A stretch of DNA of 19,673 nt, taken from NCBI GenBank assembly GCA_002491195.1, contig DKVL01000023.1, positions 21,718 to 41,390 of the forward strand. The letters are read 5' to 3'. This document shows positions 1-8,782 of this stretch, piece by piece. How positions within the stretch are numbered: the stretch's first letter is position 1; every line of letters starts with the position of its first letter. The notes below the pieces were generated by a model. That model was not told the origin of the DNA. It did no database searches and saw only the letters and a list, made by a program, of their open reading frames with translations. The translations under genes and the position numbers were made by a program. The stretch is from Lachnospiraceae bacterium UBA7179 (GTDB lineage: Bacteria; Bacillota; Clostridia; Lachnospirales; Lachnospiraceae).

Positions 1-147
1 TTTGAAAGGTTACAAAAGTATATGATTTTAACCGAAGATAAAAATTCGGCAGCATATAAAGAGATGAAAAGCAGGTATATATCACTGAAAGTGATATTGA
101 CATCTTCTGGCGTTAATCTTACAGAATTGGACATAATCAAAGAATGA
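1..147 (+). CDS. C-terminal end of an unrecognised protein (partial)
   Basis: Frame 1 is open from the first base to a TGA at 145-147, giving 48 residues that end in TELDIIKE. The start lies outside the window. The fragment is charged and then turns hydrophobic (LKVILTSSGVNLTEL). Its composition fits a small soluble protein, but I recognise no domain and assign no function. The rho-independent terminator 25 bp downstream supports this being the real end of a transcription unit. Confidence 0.6.
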   Translation, partial: FERLQKYMILTEDKNSAAYKEMKSRYISLKVILTSSGVNLTELDIIKE

Positions 148-171
148 AAACTGAATAGCAACCACTAATCC

Positions 172-218
172 AAAAAGGTGTAAGGTCTTATTAGATTATT
201 AAGGCGTTGCACTTTTTT
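172..218 (+). terminator. Terminator of the partial upstream gene
   Basis: The arm at 172-183 (aaaaaggtgtaa) pairs with 207-218 (ttgcactttttt) through 12 positions, two of them G-U, around a 23-nt loop. The right arm ends in six T. The stem is rather A/U-rich, so it may be of moderate strength. Confidence 0.55.
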
Positions 219-367
219 AATTTAAATGCCCTTTTATTATGACAAAAAAGTAAATCAATAACCTTTGGCAGGAATAGAGACCTGTATTCGGAAGATAGAC
301 AGACATAAAAGAAAAGCATGGCTGGACCATACTATTGTTCGAGAACGTAAGTTTTGGGAAAGCGCTA

Positions 368-396
368 TTGTAAAAACGTTTTCCAATTGATATACT
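368..396 (+). promoter_or_regulatory. Putative sigma-A promoter of the Rpn-like/DUF4132 unit
   Basis: TTGTAA at 368-373, a 17-bp spacer and TATACT at 391-396, with TGA immediately before the -10 giving an extended -10. A start site 6-8 bases downstream would fall inside the ribosome binding site of the next gene, so the leader would be only about 10 nt. Either the transcript is nearly leaderless or another promoter is used. The A/T palindrome AAAACGTTTT (373-382) lies between the two boxes and could be an operator. Confidence 0.4.
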
Positions 397-413
397 ATAA
401 AGGAGAAAAGGAA

Positions 414-1442
414 ATGCCAGACGAAACAAGGGAAGCAGGCCAAAATAACAGCTTGGATGATTACAGGACACAATGGCATATGGCGCTTATGCCTGCCATG
501 AAGCTGGAATTGATGGATTACAGTGGTATACTGGAATATCAGTCTGAACATGTACTGAACACGAAGGCACTGCAGATTGATCTGTTTGTCATCAAAAAGG
601 ACAGTAATGTGGTTCTGAAAAATGAGATTGGCAGGATGTTCCGGTGCCATAATATTATTGAGTACAAGTCACCGCATGACAGCGAGGGCGTGGACGAATA
701 CATTAAGACGCACGCATATGCAAGTCTATATAAAATCAATGAAAACGGCAGTGTACCATACAGTCTTGAGGACATCACAATTACAATGATACGGGAAGGG
801 AAGCCTGTCAGGCTTTTTGCGTGGTTTGATAACCGCGGATGTACGATTAAGGAAACATATCATGGTGTTTACCATATCGAAAATACCGGATTTTTCGAGA
901 CGCAGGTAATTGTGTCAAGGGAGCTTGACGACAGAAACCACGTATGGCTCAGGGCGCTGACGGACAGCATGGACAGGGAGCAGGCAAAACACCTTCTGCG
1001 CGAATCAGGCAGGCTTGTAAACAGACCAGAGGCGAATCTCGTGGATGCGGTCCTGCAGGTAGCGTCAAAGGCAAACAGAAAGATCTTTGATGAGATTAAG
1101 AAGGAGGACAGGAATATGTATAGTGCATTGGTAGAACTTATGCAGCCGGAAATAGACGAGGCAGTAGACAAACGGGTTGGCAAGGCAGTAAGTGAGGCAG
1201 TAAATGCGGCAGTAAGTGAGGCAGTTGAAAAGACAAGAAGTGAAACATGGGACAAAGCATCAAGTATAACTGCAGCAAAAATGACGGTTGAGGCGATTGA
1301 TAATGTCATGAGGAAACTTAGCATGTCAAAAGAAGAAGCCTGCGCACTTATGGATATAACATCCAAACAGTACGATGCATATCAGCAGCTTGTCAAAAAT
1401 GCCCAACAAATCAGAAAGCGGGAGGTAGGAAGCAGACTATGA
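414..1442 (+). CDS. Rpn-like PD-(D/E)XK nuclease-family protein
   Basis: 342 residues from ATG 414, chosen because AGGAG (401-405) and AAGGA (408-412) precede it and because the family usually begins a few residues before the QWHxAxxxAMxLEL stretch; upstream extension adds unlike sequence. The N-terminal half has a PD-(D/E)XK-type core: Asp56 in LQIDLFVIKK, then Glu83-x-Lys85 in IIEYKSP. The family is related to transposase-derived Rpn recombination nucleases and is common, often multicopy, in Lachnospiraceae. From about residue 245 the protein becomes a low-complexity helical tail with repeated VSEAV units, probably a coiled coil, and a helix-turn-helix-like segment near 300-325 (LSMSKEEACALMDITSKQYDAY in two parts). 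The stop overlaps the next start by 4 bp. Nuclease activity is inferred from the fold motif; the target is unknown. Confidence 0.8.
   Translation: MPDETREAGQNNSLDDYRTQWHMALMPAMKLELMDYSGILEYQSEHVLNTKALQIDLFVIKKDSNVVLKNEIGRMFRCHNIIEYKSPHDSEGVDEYIKTHAYASLYKINENGSVPYSLEDITITMIREGKPVRLFAWFDNRGCTIKETYHGVYHIENTGFFETQVIVSRELDDRNHVWLRALTDSMDREQAKHLLRESGRLVNRPEANLVDAVLQVASKANRKIFDEIKKEDRNMYSALVELMQPEIDEAVDKRVGKAVSEAVNAAVSEAVEKTRSETWDKASSITAAKMTVEAIDNVMRKLSMSKEEACALMDITSKQYDAYQQLVKNAQQIRKREVGSRL
1185..1232 (+). repeat. Two 24-bp in-frame tandem units in the Rpn-like gene
   Basis: The stretch gcagtaagtgaggcagt occurs at 1185 and again at 1209, a 24-bp period (8 codons). It encodes the repeated AVSEAV segments of the coiled-coil tail. 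It looks like slippage-prone DNA able to lengthen or shorten the tail. Confidence 0.75.
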
Positions 1443-4400
1443 CAACCAGACAAACCAGCAGTCAAATCAGCAGCATGATAACCTTGTTAAGAAAGCTTGA
1501 CATTTCAGAGCAGGATTGTATCCGTGCGGAACAGTACTTAAACGGTGATGTCGGGGACGAGGTCCTGGATCAGTTTGAGCAGAAAGACTTGTCCGGGATA
1601 TCAAGACAGATATCCGATGAGGCGAATAAAATCACCGATCAGATCACGAAAGTCAAGGGAAAAGAGAAAAAGGACGTGTGCGTGCGCTTTTTCAATGTGG
1701 TATACGCGATCGGCCATGCTTCCTGTCGGAGCCTGTTCTGGTACAATGCGATGGATAGCGCCGAGGAATATGAACTGTACAAGCGGATGACTGTCTTCAT
1801 CAGTATCCGCATAGACTATCCGGGATGGCTGGATCAGCCAGAGTACAGCCGCCTGCTGCAGATGGTGCAGTATAAGCCTGCGAATATGCTGGAAGTGCTT
1901 CCTTTGGTGAGAGCGGAGGGCGGGCTGTATGCCGCAGTGGTTCTGGCAATGTATTTTGGCAGGAAATACGAAGCACCCGGACAGATTGCCGCAGAGGACA
2001 CGGATCTGATGGAGGAGTATGAAAGCATTGTGCTTGGTTACTTTGATGAATGGCTCGCAGGGCAAGGCTGCAGTGCACATGAGGAGATCATCGCCGCGAT
2101 TCGCAGAAAGCAGTCGGCGAAAGCGGCCGCAGGCAGGATCGAATTTGTGAGTATGAATGAGGAGGAAAAAAACAGGTTTTATCTGATAACCAGTCTGGCT
2201 TACCTGAATTTCCAGCTTTCCGGGGTGCTTGCAGAGATGGTCAGAACGTGCGCGGCTGTCAATGCGGAGGAAACGCTTCATTCTTTTCAGAATGTATACA
2301 TAGGCGGCGGTGGCGCAAGGACGGATATCGCTTTCAAGGGCGGGGATTTCGAGGAAGCGTTTCAGATTGATCCCAAACTCTACATCGGCTGGGCTGCATG
2401 GAGTCACTATGAGCAGATCTTAAAGCGGCAGCTTGCAAAAAATCAGGAAAGTTATCTGAAGGTGATGCAGCCAGATCAATGCCGGGAGATTGTCTATACC
2501 TGTAAAAAGGCTGCCAGATATGCGACTGCTCCCAGCTTTGTGATGGAGGAGACTGACAGTGCGGTTAATTTTCTAAAAGATGTCCTGCAGAAGGAAAATC
2601 CCGAATTATATCAACAGGTTGTAAAGAAGGCGAAACCAGACCATGAGCGAATGATCGACAGTCTGGTGGAGGACACGCCGCACGCCGAAGCTGCAAAAGA
2701 ATATTTGCGGGGCAGCTGCGGGGTGTCTGCGCTGTATCCGTATGATGAGGAATATGGCGATCATTTTCAGAGCGTGCCTTTTGTTTCACGATATTATCAT
2801 GCAAAAAAGCTGATAAGTAATTATCAGAGACATTGCAATGATGAGGCTTTTATGGACAGATGCAAGGTGTTCTTGATATTCAAACAGATTGTGGGACTGG
2901 ATTTAATTTATGAGGGTGAAAGAATCTGTTCAAGCGCGGAAAATGTGAAGAAATACTTTGCGTTTCTCGATCAGGAACAGCTCGATGTCAAATACCAGTT
3001 GTGGGCGTTTGTATTACTCTATAAAGAATATGCACGCTACGACACGGGGTGTCTGATGGAGGGCGCGGAGGAAGTCTTTGCAGGATACCTGGATACGCTG
3101 GGGGAGGAGATGACGAAAGTCTTTGCCGGGCTGCCTTCCGAGGGGCGTTTCTTTGCGCTGCATCTGCTGCGGAAGGACGCTGCGAAATATAAACAGGAAA
3201 TCTTAAGTTATGCGAAGGACAGCTCTAATCTTGTCGTGAGGGAGCTGTTCGATATCCTGTGCGCCCAGAAGGACTGGGAGGAGGATATCAGGACATTGCT
3301 GAAGGGCAAAAAAGCGTCTGAGCGGGAGACTGCGATCAGAGTCCTGCTGCGCTGGCAGGAGGAGGGCGGCGATTACAGCGCGCTGCTTCTGCAGGCGCTG
3401 GAGACGGAGAAGAGTGCAAAACTTGTCACAATGCTGCAAAAGGCATTGGACAGACAAGGCGGCGGTGCGGATCGAACGCGCTCTCTTTCCAAAGAAGAGC
3501 TGGTAGAGCAGATCCATAAGGCCGGCAAAAAAGGGGATATTGCATGGGCTTATGAGACACCGTTTCGCGTGGTGCACAAGACGGACGGCGAGGTGGCGTC
3601 CGATGCGTATATACAGGCAATTTTCCTAAGCTATGCTGCGCAGCGCCCGCGCGGTGGTTTTGACAAGAATGCACAGATTCTTGCGGCGGATCTGGACGCT
3701 TCTGAGTTTGCAGTCTGCGTCGGTGAGCTGTTTGACAAGTGGATTGCGAAGGGCGCTGAGGCAAAGAGAGGCTGGGTGCTCTATGCGGCGTCGATTCACG
3801 GCAATGACGACATGATTCCAAAGCTGTATCATCAGATTCAGGAGTGGCCAAAGCAGTCAAGGGGGGCGATCGCGGCCGAGGCTGTGGCGGCGCTTGCGTT
3901 AAATCCGTCGCCGCGCGCGCTTCTGCTCGTGGACAGTATCGCGCGCAAGTTCAAGCACAAGCAGGTGAAAGAGGGCGCTATGTGGGCGCTTGATGAAGCG
4001 GCCAGACAGCTTGGCATCAGCCGCGAGGAGCTTGACGATCGCATTGTGCCTGACCTTGGCTTTGACGCAGATCAGCAGCGGACATTTGATTACGGCGGGC
4101 GCGTCTTCAAGGTGATGCTTGCGCCGTCACTTGAGATCGAGGTGTATGACGAAAACGGAAAGAAGCTAAAGAATCTGCCCGCACCGGGGAAGAAGGACGA
4201 CGAGGGCAAAGCGGCGGCAGCCTATGCGGATTATAAGGAACTGAAAAAGCAGATGAAGGCTGTTGTCACCAGCCAGAAAGCGCGCCTTGAGTATGCGCTG
4301 TCCGCCAGGCGGGAGTGGAGCGCGGAAGCATGGAAAAAGCTGTTTGTCCAGAATCTGCTGATGCATCAGTTTGCGATCGGCCTGATATGGGGTGCTTACG

Positions 4401-5035
4401 GGAACGGAGAACTGCTGGAGAGCTTCCGCTATATGGAGGACGGCTCCTTTAACACGCAGGACGGGGAGGAGTATGAATTGCCTGCGCAGGCGCACATCAG
4501 TTTAGTGCATCCGGTGGAGCTTACGGATGAGGCGAAGCGGGCGTGGAAGGAGCAGCTTGCGGACTATGAGATCACACAGCCCATAGAGCAGCTTGACAGG
4601 GCAGTTTATCGCATGACAGAGGAGGAAGCAGGGCAAAGGTATCTGGATCGCTTTGGCGGCTGTATCGTGAATGACCTTTCTTTGAATGGAAAACTGACAG
4701 GACTTGGCTGGTACCGCGGTTCTGTCGAGGACGCTGGTGGCTTTAACACCTATTACCGCGAGGACGCAGAATCGGGCATGGGTGTGAGACTGCATTTCTC
4801 GGGCAGCTTTGTCGGCTGGCATCAGGAGGATGTGACTGTGTACGAAGCAGCTTTTTACAAAGCGGGAACAGCGGAGTGCCGCGATTATGTATACGGGGAC
4901 GACAGCAGGAAGAAAGCCTGTCTGTTAAGCGAGGTTTCACCGCGGTATTTCAGCGAGATTGTCCTGCAGCTTGCGAAGGTGACAGCATCTGTTGAGGAGC
5001 AGGACGAGGACTGGAGAAAGCAAGCAGGATTATAA
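1439..5035 (+). CDS. DUF4132 domain-containing large protein
   Basis: 1198 residues, no signal peptide or membrane segment, so presumably cytoplasmic. The ATG overlaps the upstream TGA (ATGA), and AGGA at 1427-1430 with GGAGG at 1421-1425 lies inside the upstream gene, implying translational coupling. The N-terminal and middle parts are helical and HEAT-like (for example around the ALHLLRKDAAKYK and ALNPSPRALLLVDSIARKF segments). The DUF4132 signature lies at about residues 850-1090: an ISREELDDRIVPDLGFD segment, then FDYGGRVFKV, LKNLPAPGKKDDEGKA, ARREWSAEAWKKLFVQNLLMH and LIWG. DUF4132 proteins relate to E. coli MolR/YehI and often sit beside MoxR ATPase or von Willebrand proteins; none is present here. 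Biochemical role unknown. Codon use is more G+C-rich than in the gene before it, so the pair may have assembled from different sources. Confidence 0.85.
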   Translation: MTTRQTSSQISSMITLLRKLDISEQDCIRAEQYLNGDVGDEVLDQFEQKDLSGISRQISDEANKITDQITKVKGKEKKDVCVRFFNVVYAIGHASCRSLFWYNAMDSAEEYELYKRMTVFISIRIDYPGWLDQPEYSRLLQMVQYKPANMLEVLPLVRAEGGLYAAVVLAMYFGRKYEAPGQIAAEDTDLMEEYESIVLGYFDEWLAGQGCSAHEEIIAAIRRKQSAKAAAGRIEFVSMNEEEKNRFYLITSLAYLNFQLSGVLAEMVRTCAAVNAEETLHSFQNVYIGGGGARTDIAFKGGDFEEAFQIDPKLYIGWAAWSHYEQILKRQLAKNQESYLKVMQPDQCREIVYTCKKAARYATAPSFVMEETDSAVNFLKDVLQKENPELYQQVVKKAKPDHERMIDSLVEDTPHAEAAKEYLRGSCGVSALYPYDEEYGDHFQSVPFVSRYYHAKKLISNYQRHCNDEAFMDRCKVFLIFKQIVGLDLIYEGERICSSAENVKKYFAFLDQEQLDVKYQLWAFVLLYKEYARYDTGCLMEGAEEVFAGYLDTLGEEMTKVFAGLPSEGRFFALHLLRKDAAKYKQEILSYAKDSSNLVVRELFDILCAQKDWEEDIRTLLKGKKASERETAIRVLLRWQEEGGDYSALLLQALETEKSAKLVTMLQKALDRQGGGADRTRSLSKEELVEQIHKAGKKGDIAWAYETPFRVVHKTDGEVASDAYIQAIFLSYAAQRPRGGFDKNAQILAADLDASEFAVCVGELFDKWIAKGAEAKRGWVLYAASIHGNDDMIPKLYHQIQEWPKQSRGAIAAEAVAALALNPSPRALLLVDSIARKFKHKQVKEGAMWALDEAARQLGISREELDDRIVPDLGFDADQQRTFDYGGRVFKVMLAPSLEIEVYDENGKKLKNLPAPGKKDDEGKAAAAYADYKELKKQMKAVVTSQKARLEYALSARREWSAEAWKKLFVQNLLMHQFAIGLIWGAYGNGELLESFRYMEDGSFNTQDGEEYELPAQAHISLVHPVELTDEAKRAWKEQLADYEITQPIEQLDRAVYRMTEEEAGQRYLDRFGGCIVNDLSLNGKLTGLGWYRGSVEDAGGFNTYYREDAESGMGVRLHFSGSFVGWHQEDVTVYEAAFYKAGTAECRDYVYGDDSRKKACLLSEVSPRYFSEIVLQLAKVTASVEEQDEDWRKQAGL

Positions 5036-5060
5036 TTGTATCATGTTTTTTTATAAAAGC

Positions 5061-5089
5061 TGGACTTCCTGCAAAAATAAGATTAGAAT
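5061..5089 (+). promoter_or_regulatory. Putative promoter of the proB cluster
   Basis: TGGACT (5061-5066), a 17-bp spacer and TAGAAT (5084-5089). The -35 matches consensus at 4 of 6 positions. It predicts a leader of about 30 nt before the GTG of proB, too short for a T-box or other large riboswitch. I saw no terminator between the DUF4132 gene and proB, so read-through is possible. Confidence 0.4.
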
Positions 5090-5124
5090 AAAAAGGATTA
5101 TGATGAGATACGGAGGCAGAAACA

Positions 5125-5982
5125 GTGGAAGAGTTACGCGCAAAATTAAAGGATAAGAAAAGGATTGTTGTAAAGATTGGTTCTTCTTCGCTACAGCACC
5201 CAGAAACAGGGGATCTGGATTATACCAAAATGGACATTCTCGTGAGAGAGCTCTGCAATATCAGAAACCAGGGGAAAGATGTGATCTTAGTGACATCGGG
5301 TGCGATCGGATGCGGACGAAAGGCGCTTCATATCAAGCCGCCCTTTACCATTGCGCAGAAGCAGGCGTGTGCGGCGATTGGACAGGCACGGCTCATGACA
5401 ACCTATCAGAGAATCTTTTCGGAGTACAATCATCAGGCCGCGCAGATCCTGCTGACCAAAAATACGATTGAGGCGGATTTAAACAGACGAAATGCACAGA
5501 ATACGTTCAATGAACTGCTTGCCATGGAAGTGATTCCTGTCGTGAACGAGAATGATACGATCTCGACGTTTGAGGTGGAGGATGTCATCGGGGACAACGA
5601 TACGCTCTCAGCGATCGTCACGGCGCTGGTCGGCGCCGATCTGCTGATTCTGCTCTCTGATATCGATGGACTGTACACAGACGATCCCAGGCAGAATCCT
5701 GATGCGAAGTTTATCGCAAGTGTCGATAGCATCACGGATGAGCTGCTCCGCATGGGAAAGGCCTCAACGGGCAGCAGCGTTGGCACTGGCGGTATGGAGA
5801 CCAAGCTTACAGCAGCAAGGATAGCGACTTGTTCCGGGGCGGATATGGTTATTGCGAACGGAAGGGATGTGCGTGTTATTCACCGCATCATGGAGGGCAG
5901 AAATTACGGTACGATATTTAGGGCAAACAGGGATGAGAAATTTAATTTTACGGATTTCATCGATAACCTGCATCGGTCATAA
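5125..5982 (+). CDS. proB: Glutamate 5-kinase
   Basis: First step of proline synthesis: ATP-dependent phosphorylation of L-glutamate to gamma-glutamyl phosphate in the cytoplasm. The 285 residues cover the amino-acid kinase fold only: KIGSSSL at 17-23, VTSGAIG at 56-62, VNENDTIS at 140-147, GDNDTLSA at 156-163, LSDIDGLYTDDP at 177-188 and GTGGMETKLTAA at 220-231. The PUA domain of the roughly 367-residue E. coli enzyme is absent, as in many Firmicutes. The start is GTG with GGAGG at 5112-5116, 8 bases upstream; the nearby ATGs at 5100 and 5103 are in another frame. It is followed 24 bp later by a cardiolipin synthase, while its pathway partner proA is about 3.4 kb downstream. Feedback inhibition by proline is usual for the family but cannot be judged from sequence here. 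Confidence 0.95.
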   Translation: MEELRAKLKDKKRIVVKIGSSSLQHPETGDLDYTKMDILVRELCNIRNQGKDVILVTSGAIGCGRKALHIKPPFTIAQKQACAAIGQARLMTTYQRIFSEYNHQAAQILLTKNTIEADLNRRNAQNTFNELLAMEVIPVVNENDTISTFEVEDVIGDNDTLSAIVTALVGADLLILLSDIDGLYTDDPRQNPDAKFIASVDSITDELLRMGKASTGSSVGTGGMETKLTAARIATCSGADMVIANGRDVRVIHRIMEGRNYGTIFRANRDEKFNFTDFIDNLHRS

Positions 5983-6006
5983 CATAAGCAGAATTGGGGG
6001 ATTACC

Positions 6007-7560
6007 ATGCATAAAAAGAAAAAAACAAGTGTGAGAAGGATTATTACTGGAAGGATTGTTTCTTTGCTGCCGATCGTCGTACTGCAGGGATTGATCATCT
6101 TTTGCATTGCGAGATGGCTTGCGCCGTTTGCGACGCTCTTTTACAGCGTTTTATCTGTTTTGTCCGCGCTGTTTGTTCTCTTCCTGATATCAAAAAGGGA
6201 GGAGGGCGCTTATAAGATGTTGTGGCTTCTTGTCATGTTTGTTGCGCCGTTGCCGGGGGCGTTAATGTATCTGCTCTATGGAAACAAGCGGACTGGAAGA
6301 GTGCTCGAACAGCGTCTGAACACTATTCATGACACGATTCCCATCGCGTTGAACGGGGATGAGGACACGCAGAAACAGATAGCGGGCGAGGACAAAAGGA
6401 TTGCCCAGACGTTTGCCTATGTCAAAAATATTACTGGATTTCCCGTTTTGCGAAATGATACTGCCAGGTACTATCCGGTAGGAGAACTTTTATTTGAACA
6501 GATGCTGTCCGCCCTGAAGGAGGCAAAGCGATATGTGTTTATTGAATATTTTATTGTTCAGGAAGGTGTTATGTGGGAAGCCATGGTCAATGTCATGGAA
6601 CAGAAAGTTCAGGAGGGCGTTGATGTCAGGGTTTTGTATGATGACATCGGCAGCATAGGAACCTTCTCAACCCGAAACAGGGCATCGCTTCTGAAAAAAG
6701 GAATCAAATGTGAGAAATTCAATCCGCTGATCGTGCTGAGCGGCGCTTTAAATAACAGGGACCACCGCAAAATCATGGTTGTGGACGGAATTGTGGCATT
6801 CAGCGGCGGGATCAATCTCGCAGACGAATATATCAATGAGGTGCATCCATATGGACATTGGAAAGATATCGGATTTCAGATTACCGGAGATGCCATCCGA
6901 AGCTATGCCTATATGTTCATAGAATTTTGGAATGCTTCATCAGCCAATAAAATTACAAAAGAGCTGGTTGGTGATGATTATGACAAGACAAGGATCTCTG
7001 CGAATATGGATTTTGACGGTTATGTACTGCCCTATTATGATTCACCCAACAGGGTAGAAGCCGCGAGCAACAATCTTTTTATAGACTTATTAGGTCAATC
7101 AGTAAATTATATATGGTTTTATACGCCGTACTTATTGTTGGGTGACGGTCTGCGTGACGCGTTTGTGAGAGCGGCACAGAGGGGCGTGGATGTCCGGATC
7201 GTTATGCCGGGGATTCCGGATAAAAAGGTGGTGTACCACATGTCAAGAAGCTATTATCGGGAGCTTCTGGAAGCAGGTGTCAGGATATATGAGTATACGC
7301 CGGGATTTGTGCACGCAAAAGCTTGTTTGATGGATGACCATGTCGGTTCGATCGGAACGGTCAACCTTGACTACAGAAGTCTGTATTTGCATTATGAGTG
7401 CAATGCATTGTTCTATAAAGCGTCCCTTCTGAAAGATTTGAAAAAGGATTTTGAGACTTCGATGGAAGCGGGCAGGGAACGTACATTGCAGGAGGAAAAA
7501 AGAGGATTTGTTCATAGAGTCGTCAACGACGTGCTGAGAATATTTGCACCGTTAATTTGA
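6007..7560 (+). CDS. cls: Cardiolipin synthase (phospholipase D family)
   Basis: Makes cardiolipin, by family knowledge from two phosphatidylglycerol molecules at the cytoplasmic membrane. 517 residues, normal for bacterial Cls. After a basic N-terminus (HKKKK) come hydrophobic segments at about 13-35, 37-61 and 70-91, i.e. two or three membrane spans. Both catalytic HKD motifs are intact: His253-x-Lys255-x4-Asp260 (DHRKIMVVDG) followed by SGGIN, and His436-x-Lys438-x4-Asp443 (HAKACLMDD) followed by GSIGTVNLDYRS. The ATG at 6007 has GGGGG (5996-6000) six bases upstream. The 24-bp gap from proB suggests co-transcription, although no metabolic link to proline is evident. Confidence 0.93.
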   Translation: MHKKKKTSVRRIITGRIVSLLPIVVLQGLIIFCIARWLAPFATLFYSVLSVLSALFVLFLISKREEGAYKMLWLLVMFVAPLPGALMYLLYGNKRTGRVLEQRLNTIHDTIPIALNGDEDTQKQIAGEDKRIAQTFAYVKNITGFPVLRNDTARYYPVGELLFEQMLSALKEAKRYVFIEYFIVQEGVMWEAMVNVMEQKVQEGVDVRVLYDDIGSIGTFSTRNRASLLKKGIKCEKFNPLIVLSGALNNRDHRKIMVVDGIVAFSGGINLADEYINEVHPYGHWKDIGFQITGDAIRSYAYMFIEFWNASSANKITKELVGDDYDKTRISANMDFDGYVLPYYDSPNRVEAASNNLFIDLLGQSVNYIWFYTPYLLLGDGLRDAFVRAAQRGVDVRIVMPGIPDKKVVYHMSRSYYRELLEAGVRIYEYTPGFVHAKACLMDDHVGSIGTVNLDYRSLYLHYECNALFYKASLLKDLKKDFETSMEAGRERTLQEEKRGFVHRVVNDVLRIFAPLI

Positions 7561-7654
7561 GTGTACCACTACCTTCCCGTTCGATTATAAAGGAACTGTT
7601 CAGAAATAGACAAGTCAAGATGTACAGGATTAGCAGGAAAAAGGAGAGTCAGAT

Positions 7655-8476
7655 ATGTATATAGGGAATCATTTGTCATCTTCGGATGGCTTTGAAAATA
7701 TGGGAAGAGAGGCGTTAAAGCTAGGGGCCAATACCTTTGCTTTTTTTACCAGAAATCCAAGAGGGGGAGCTGCGAAGAAGATTGACGCAGAGGATGCAAT
7801 GAAGCTTCGCAAATTGATGGAGGAGCATCATTTTGGAAAGCTGGTGGCGCATGCGCCCTACACGATGAACGTATGCGCGGAGAAAGAAAACGTCAAAAAG
7901 TTTTCAAGGGAGGTGCTTGCTGACGATCTGGAACGCATGGAGTATCTGCCGGGAAATTATTATAATTTTCATCCGGGTTCCCATGTGGGACAAGGCGCAG
8001 AGGCAGCAATTCCTATGATTGCGGACGCCATCAACTGTGCGTTAAAACCAGAGCATAGCACGACAGTCCTTCTGGAGACGATGGCGGGAAAAGGCTCTGA
8101 GATGGGCAGAAGTTTCGAGGAATTGAGGGCAATTCTGGACCTTGTGGAGTTGAAGGACAAGGTTGGTGTGTGCTTTGACACCTGTCATGTGTGGGACGGC
8201 GGTTATGATATTGTCGGTGATCTTGATGGCGTGCTCCGGGAGTTTGACGCGGTCATAGGGCTTGACAGGCTGAAGGCAGTTCATTTTAATGACAGCATGA
8301 ATGCGTGTGGTTCGCACAAAGACCGCCATCAGAAGATCGGCGATGGGGAGATTGGCGCAGAGGCGTTAAAGGCGGTAGCAAAGCATCCGCTTCTGGCGGG
8401 CAAGCCATTTATATTAGAGACACCAAACGACGATGAAGGGTATGCAAGGGAAATTGCGATGATTAGAAACTGGTAA
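7655..8476 (+). CDS. nfo: Deoxyribonuclease IV (apurinic/apyrimidinic endonuclease)
   Basis: Cleaves DNA 5' of abasic sites in base-excision repair. 273 residues, close to the 280-285 of typical Nfo. All nine metal ligands expected from E. coli Nfo for the tri-zinc site can be placed: His66 (VAHAPY), His106 (NFHPGSH), Glu141 (LLETMAGKG), Asp175 and His178 (CFDTCHVW), His210 (VHFNDS), Asp223 and His225 (DRHQKIGDG) and Glu255 (ILETPND). Predicted to be active. The ATG has AAGGAG at 7641-7646, 8 bases upstream. A 94-bp gap follows cls, with no clear promoter or terminator, so it probably stays within the proB cluster. Confidence 0.95.
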   Translation: MYIGNHLSSSDGFENMGREALKLGANTFAFFTRNPRGGAAKKIDAEDAMKLRKLMEEHHFGKLVAHAPYTMNVCAEKENVKKFSREVLADDLERMEYLPGNYYNFHPGSHVGQGAEAAIPMIADAINCALKPEHSTTVLLETMAGKGSEMGRSFEELRAILDLVELKDKVGVCFDTCHVWDGGYDIVGDLDGVLREFDAVIGLDRLKAVHFNDSMNACGSHKDRHQKIGDGEIGAEALKAVAKHPLLAGKPFILETPNDDEGYAREIAMIRNW

Positions 8477-8543
8477 AAAGCGGCGAAAAAGATATTTGAA
8501 ATTAAGATATTTTTGTTGCAAAGAACAGTGTATGGGGTTTAAT

Positions 8544-8768
8544 ATGAATATAGAAGAAAAAATTCAACGAATCAATGTGTTGTATCACAAATCGCAGGCA
8601 GAGGGGCTCACAGAAGAGGAAAAGGCCGAGCAGGCAAAGCTGCGGGCTGAGTATGTGGCAAACATACGTGCAAATCTGAAAAGCCAGCTTGACAATATAT
8701 CGATTCAGGAAGCCGATGGCAGTATTACTGATATCGGCAAAAAGTACGGGGCCGGGAGCGGTAAGTAA
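8544..8768 (+). CDS. DUF896 (YnzC-like) small protein
   Basis: 74 residues from ATG 8544. The sequence KIQRINVLYHKSQAEGLTEE, then EEKAEQAKLRAEYV and NLKSQLDNI, matches the DUF896 helical-hairpin family of B. subtilis YnzC (77 residues), a small soluble Firmicutes family without an assigned biochemical role. I chose 8544 because YnzC homology starts at that methionine and GGGG (8534-8537) sits six bases upstream. ATG 8532 (four residues longer) is possible; a TTG at 8496 has no good ribosome binding site. It ends 14 bp before the cyclo-ligase gene, suggesting tight co-expression. Confidence 0.85.
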   Translation: MNIEEKIQRINVLYHKSQAEGLTEEEKAEQAKLRAEYVANIRANLKSQLDNISIQEADGSITDIGKKYGAGSGK

Positions 8769-8782
8769 CATGGAGTGAAGAA

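Noticed and set aside
217..650. Two overlapping - strand open frames around the Rpn-like gene start
   Set aside because: They cross the promoter and the coding start of the Rpn-like gene, and the translations look like antisense of A/T-rich DNA with no family resemblance.
1601..2407. 268-codon open frame on the - strand inside the DUF4132 gene
   Set aside because: Antisense to a well-supported coding frame, no ribosome binding site or recognisable motif, and rich in Cys, His and Arg as expected of a shadow frame.
5036..5124. T-box or other riboswitch upstream of proB
   Set aside because: The gap is only 89 bp, with no T-box sequence or specifier stem visible.
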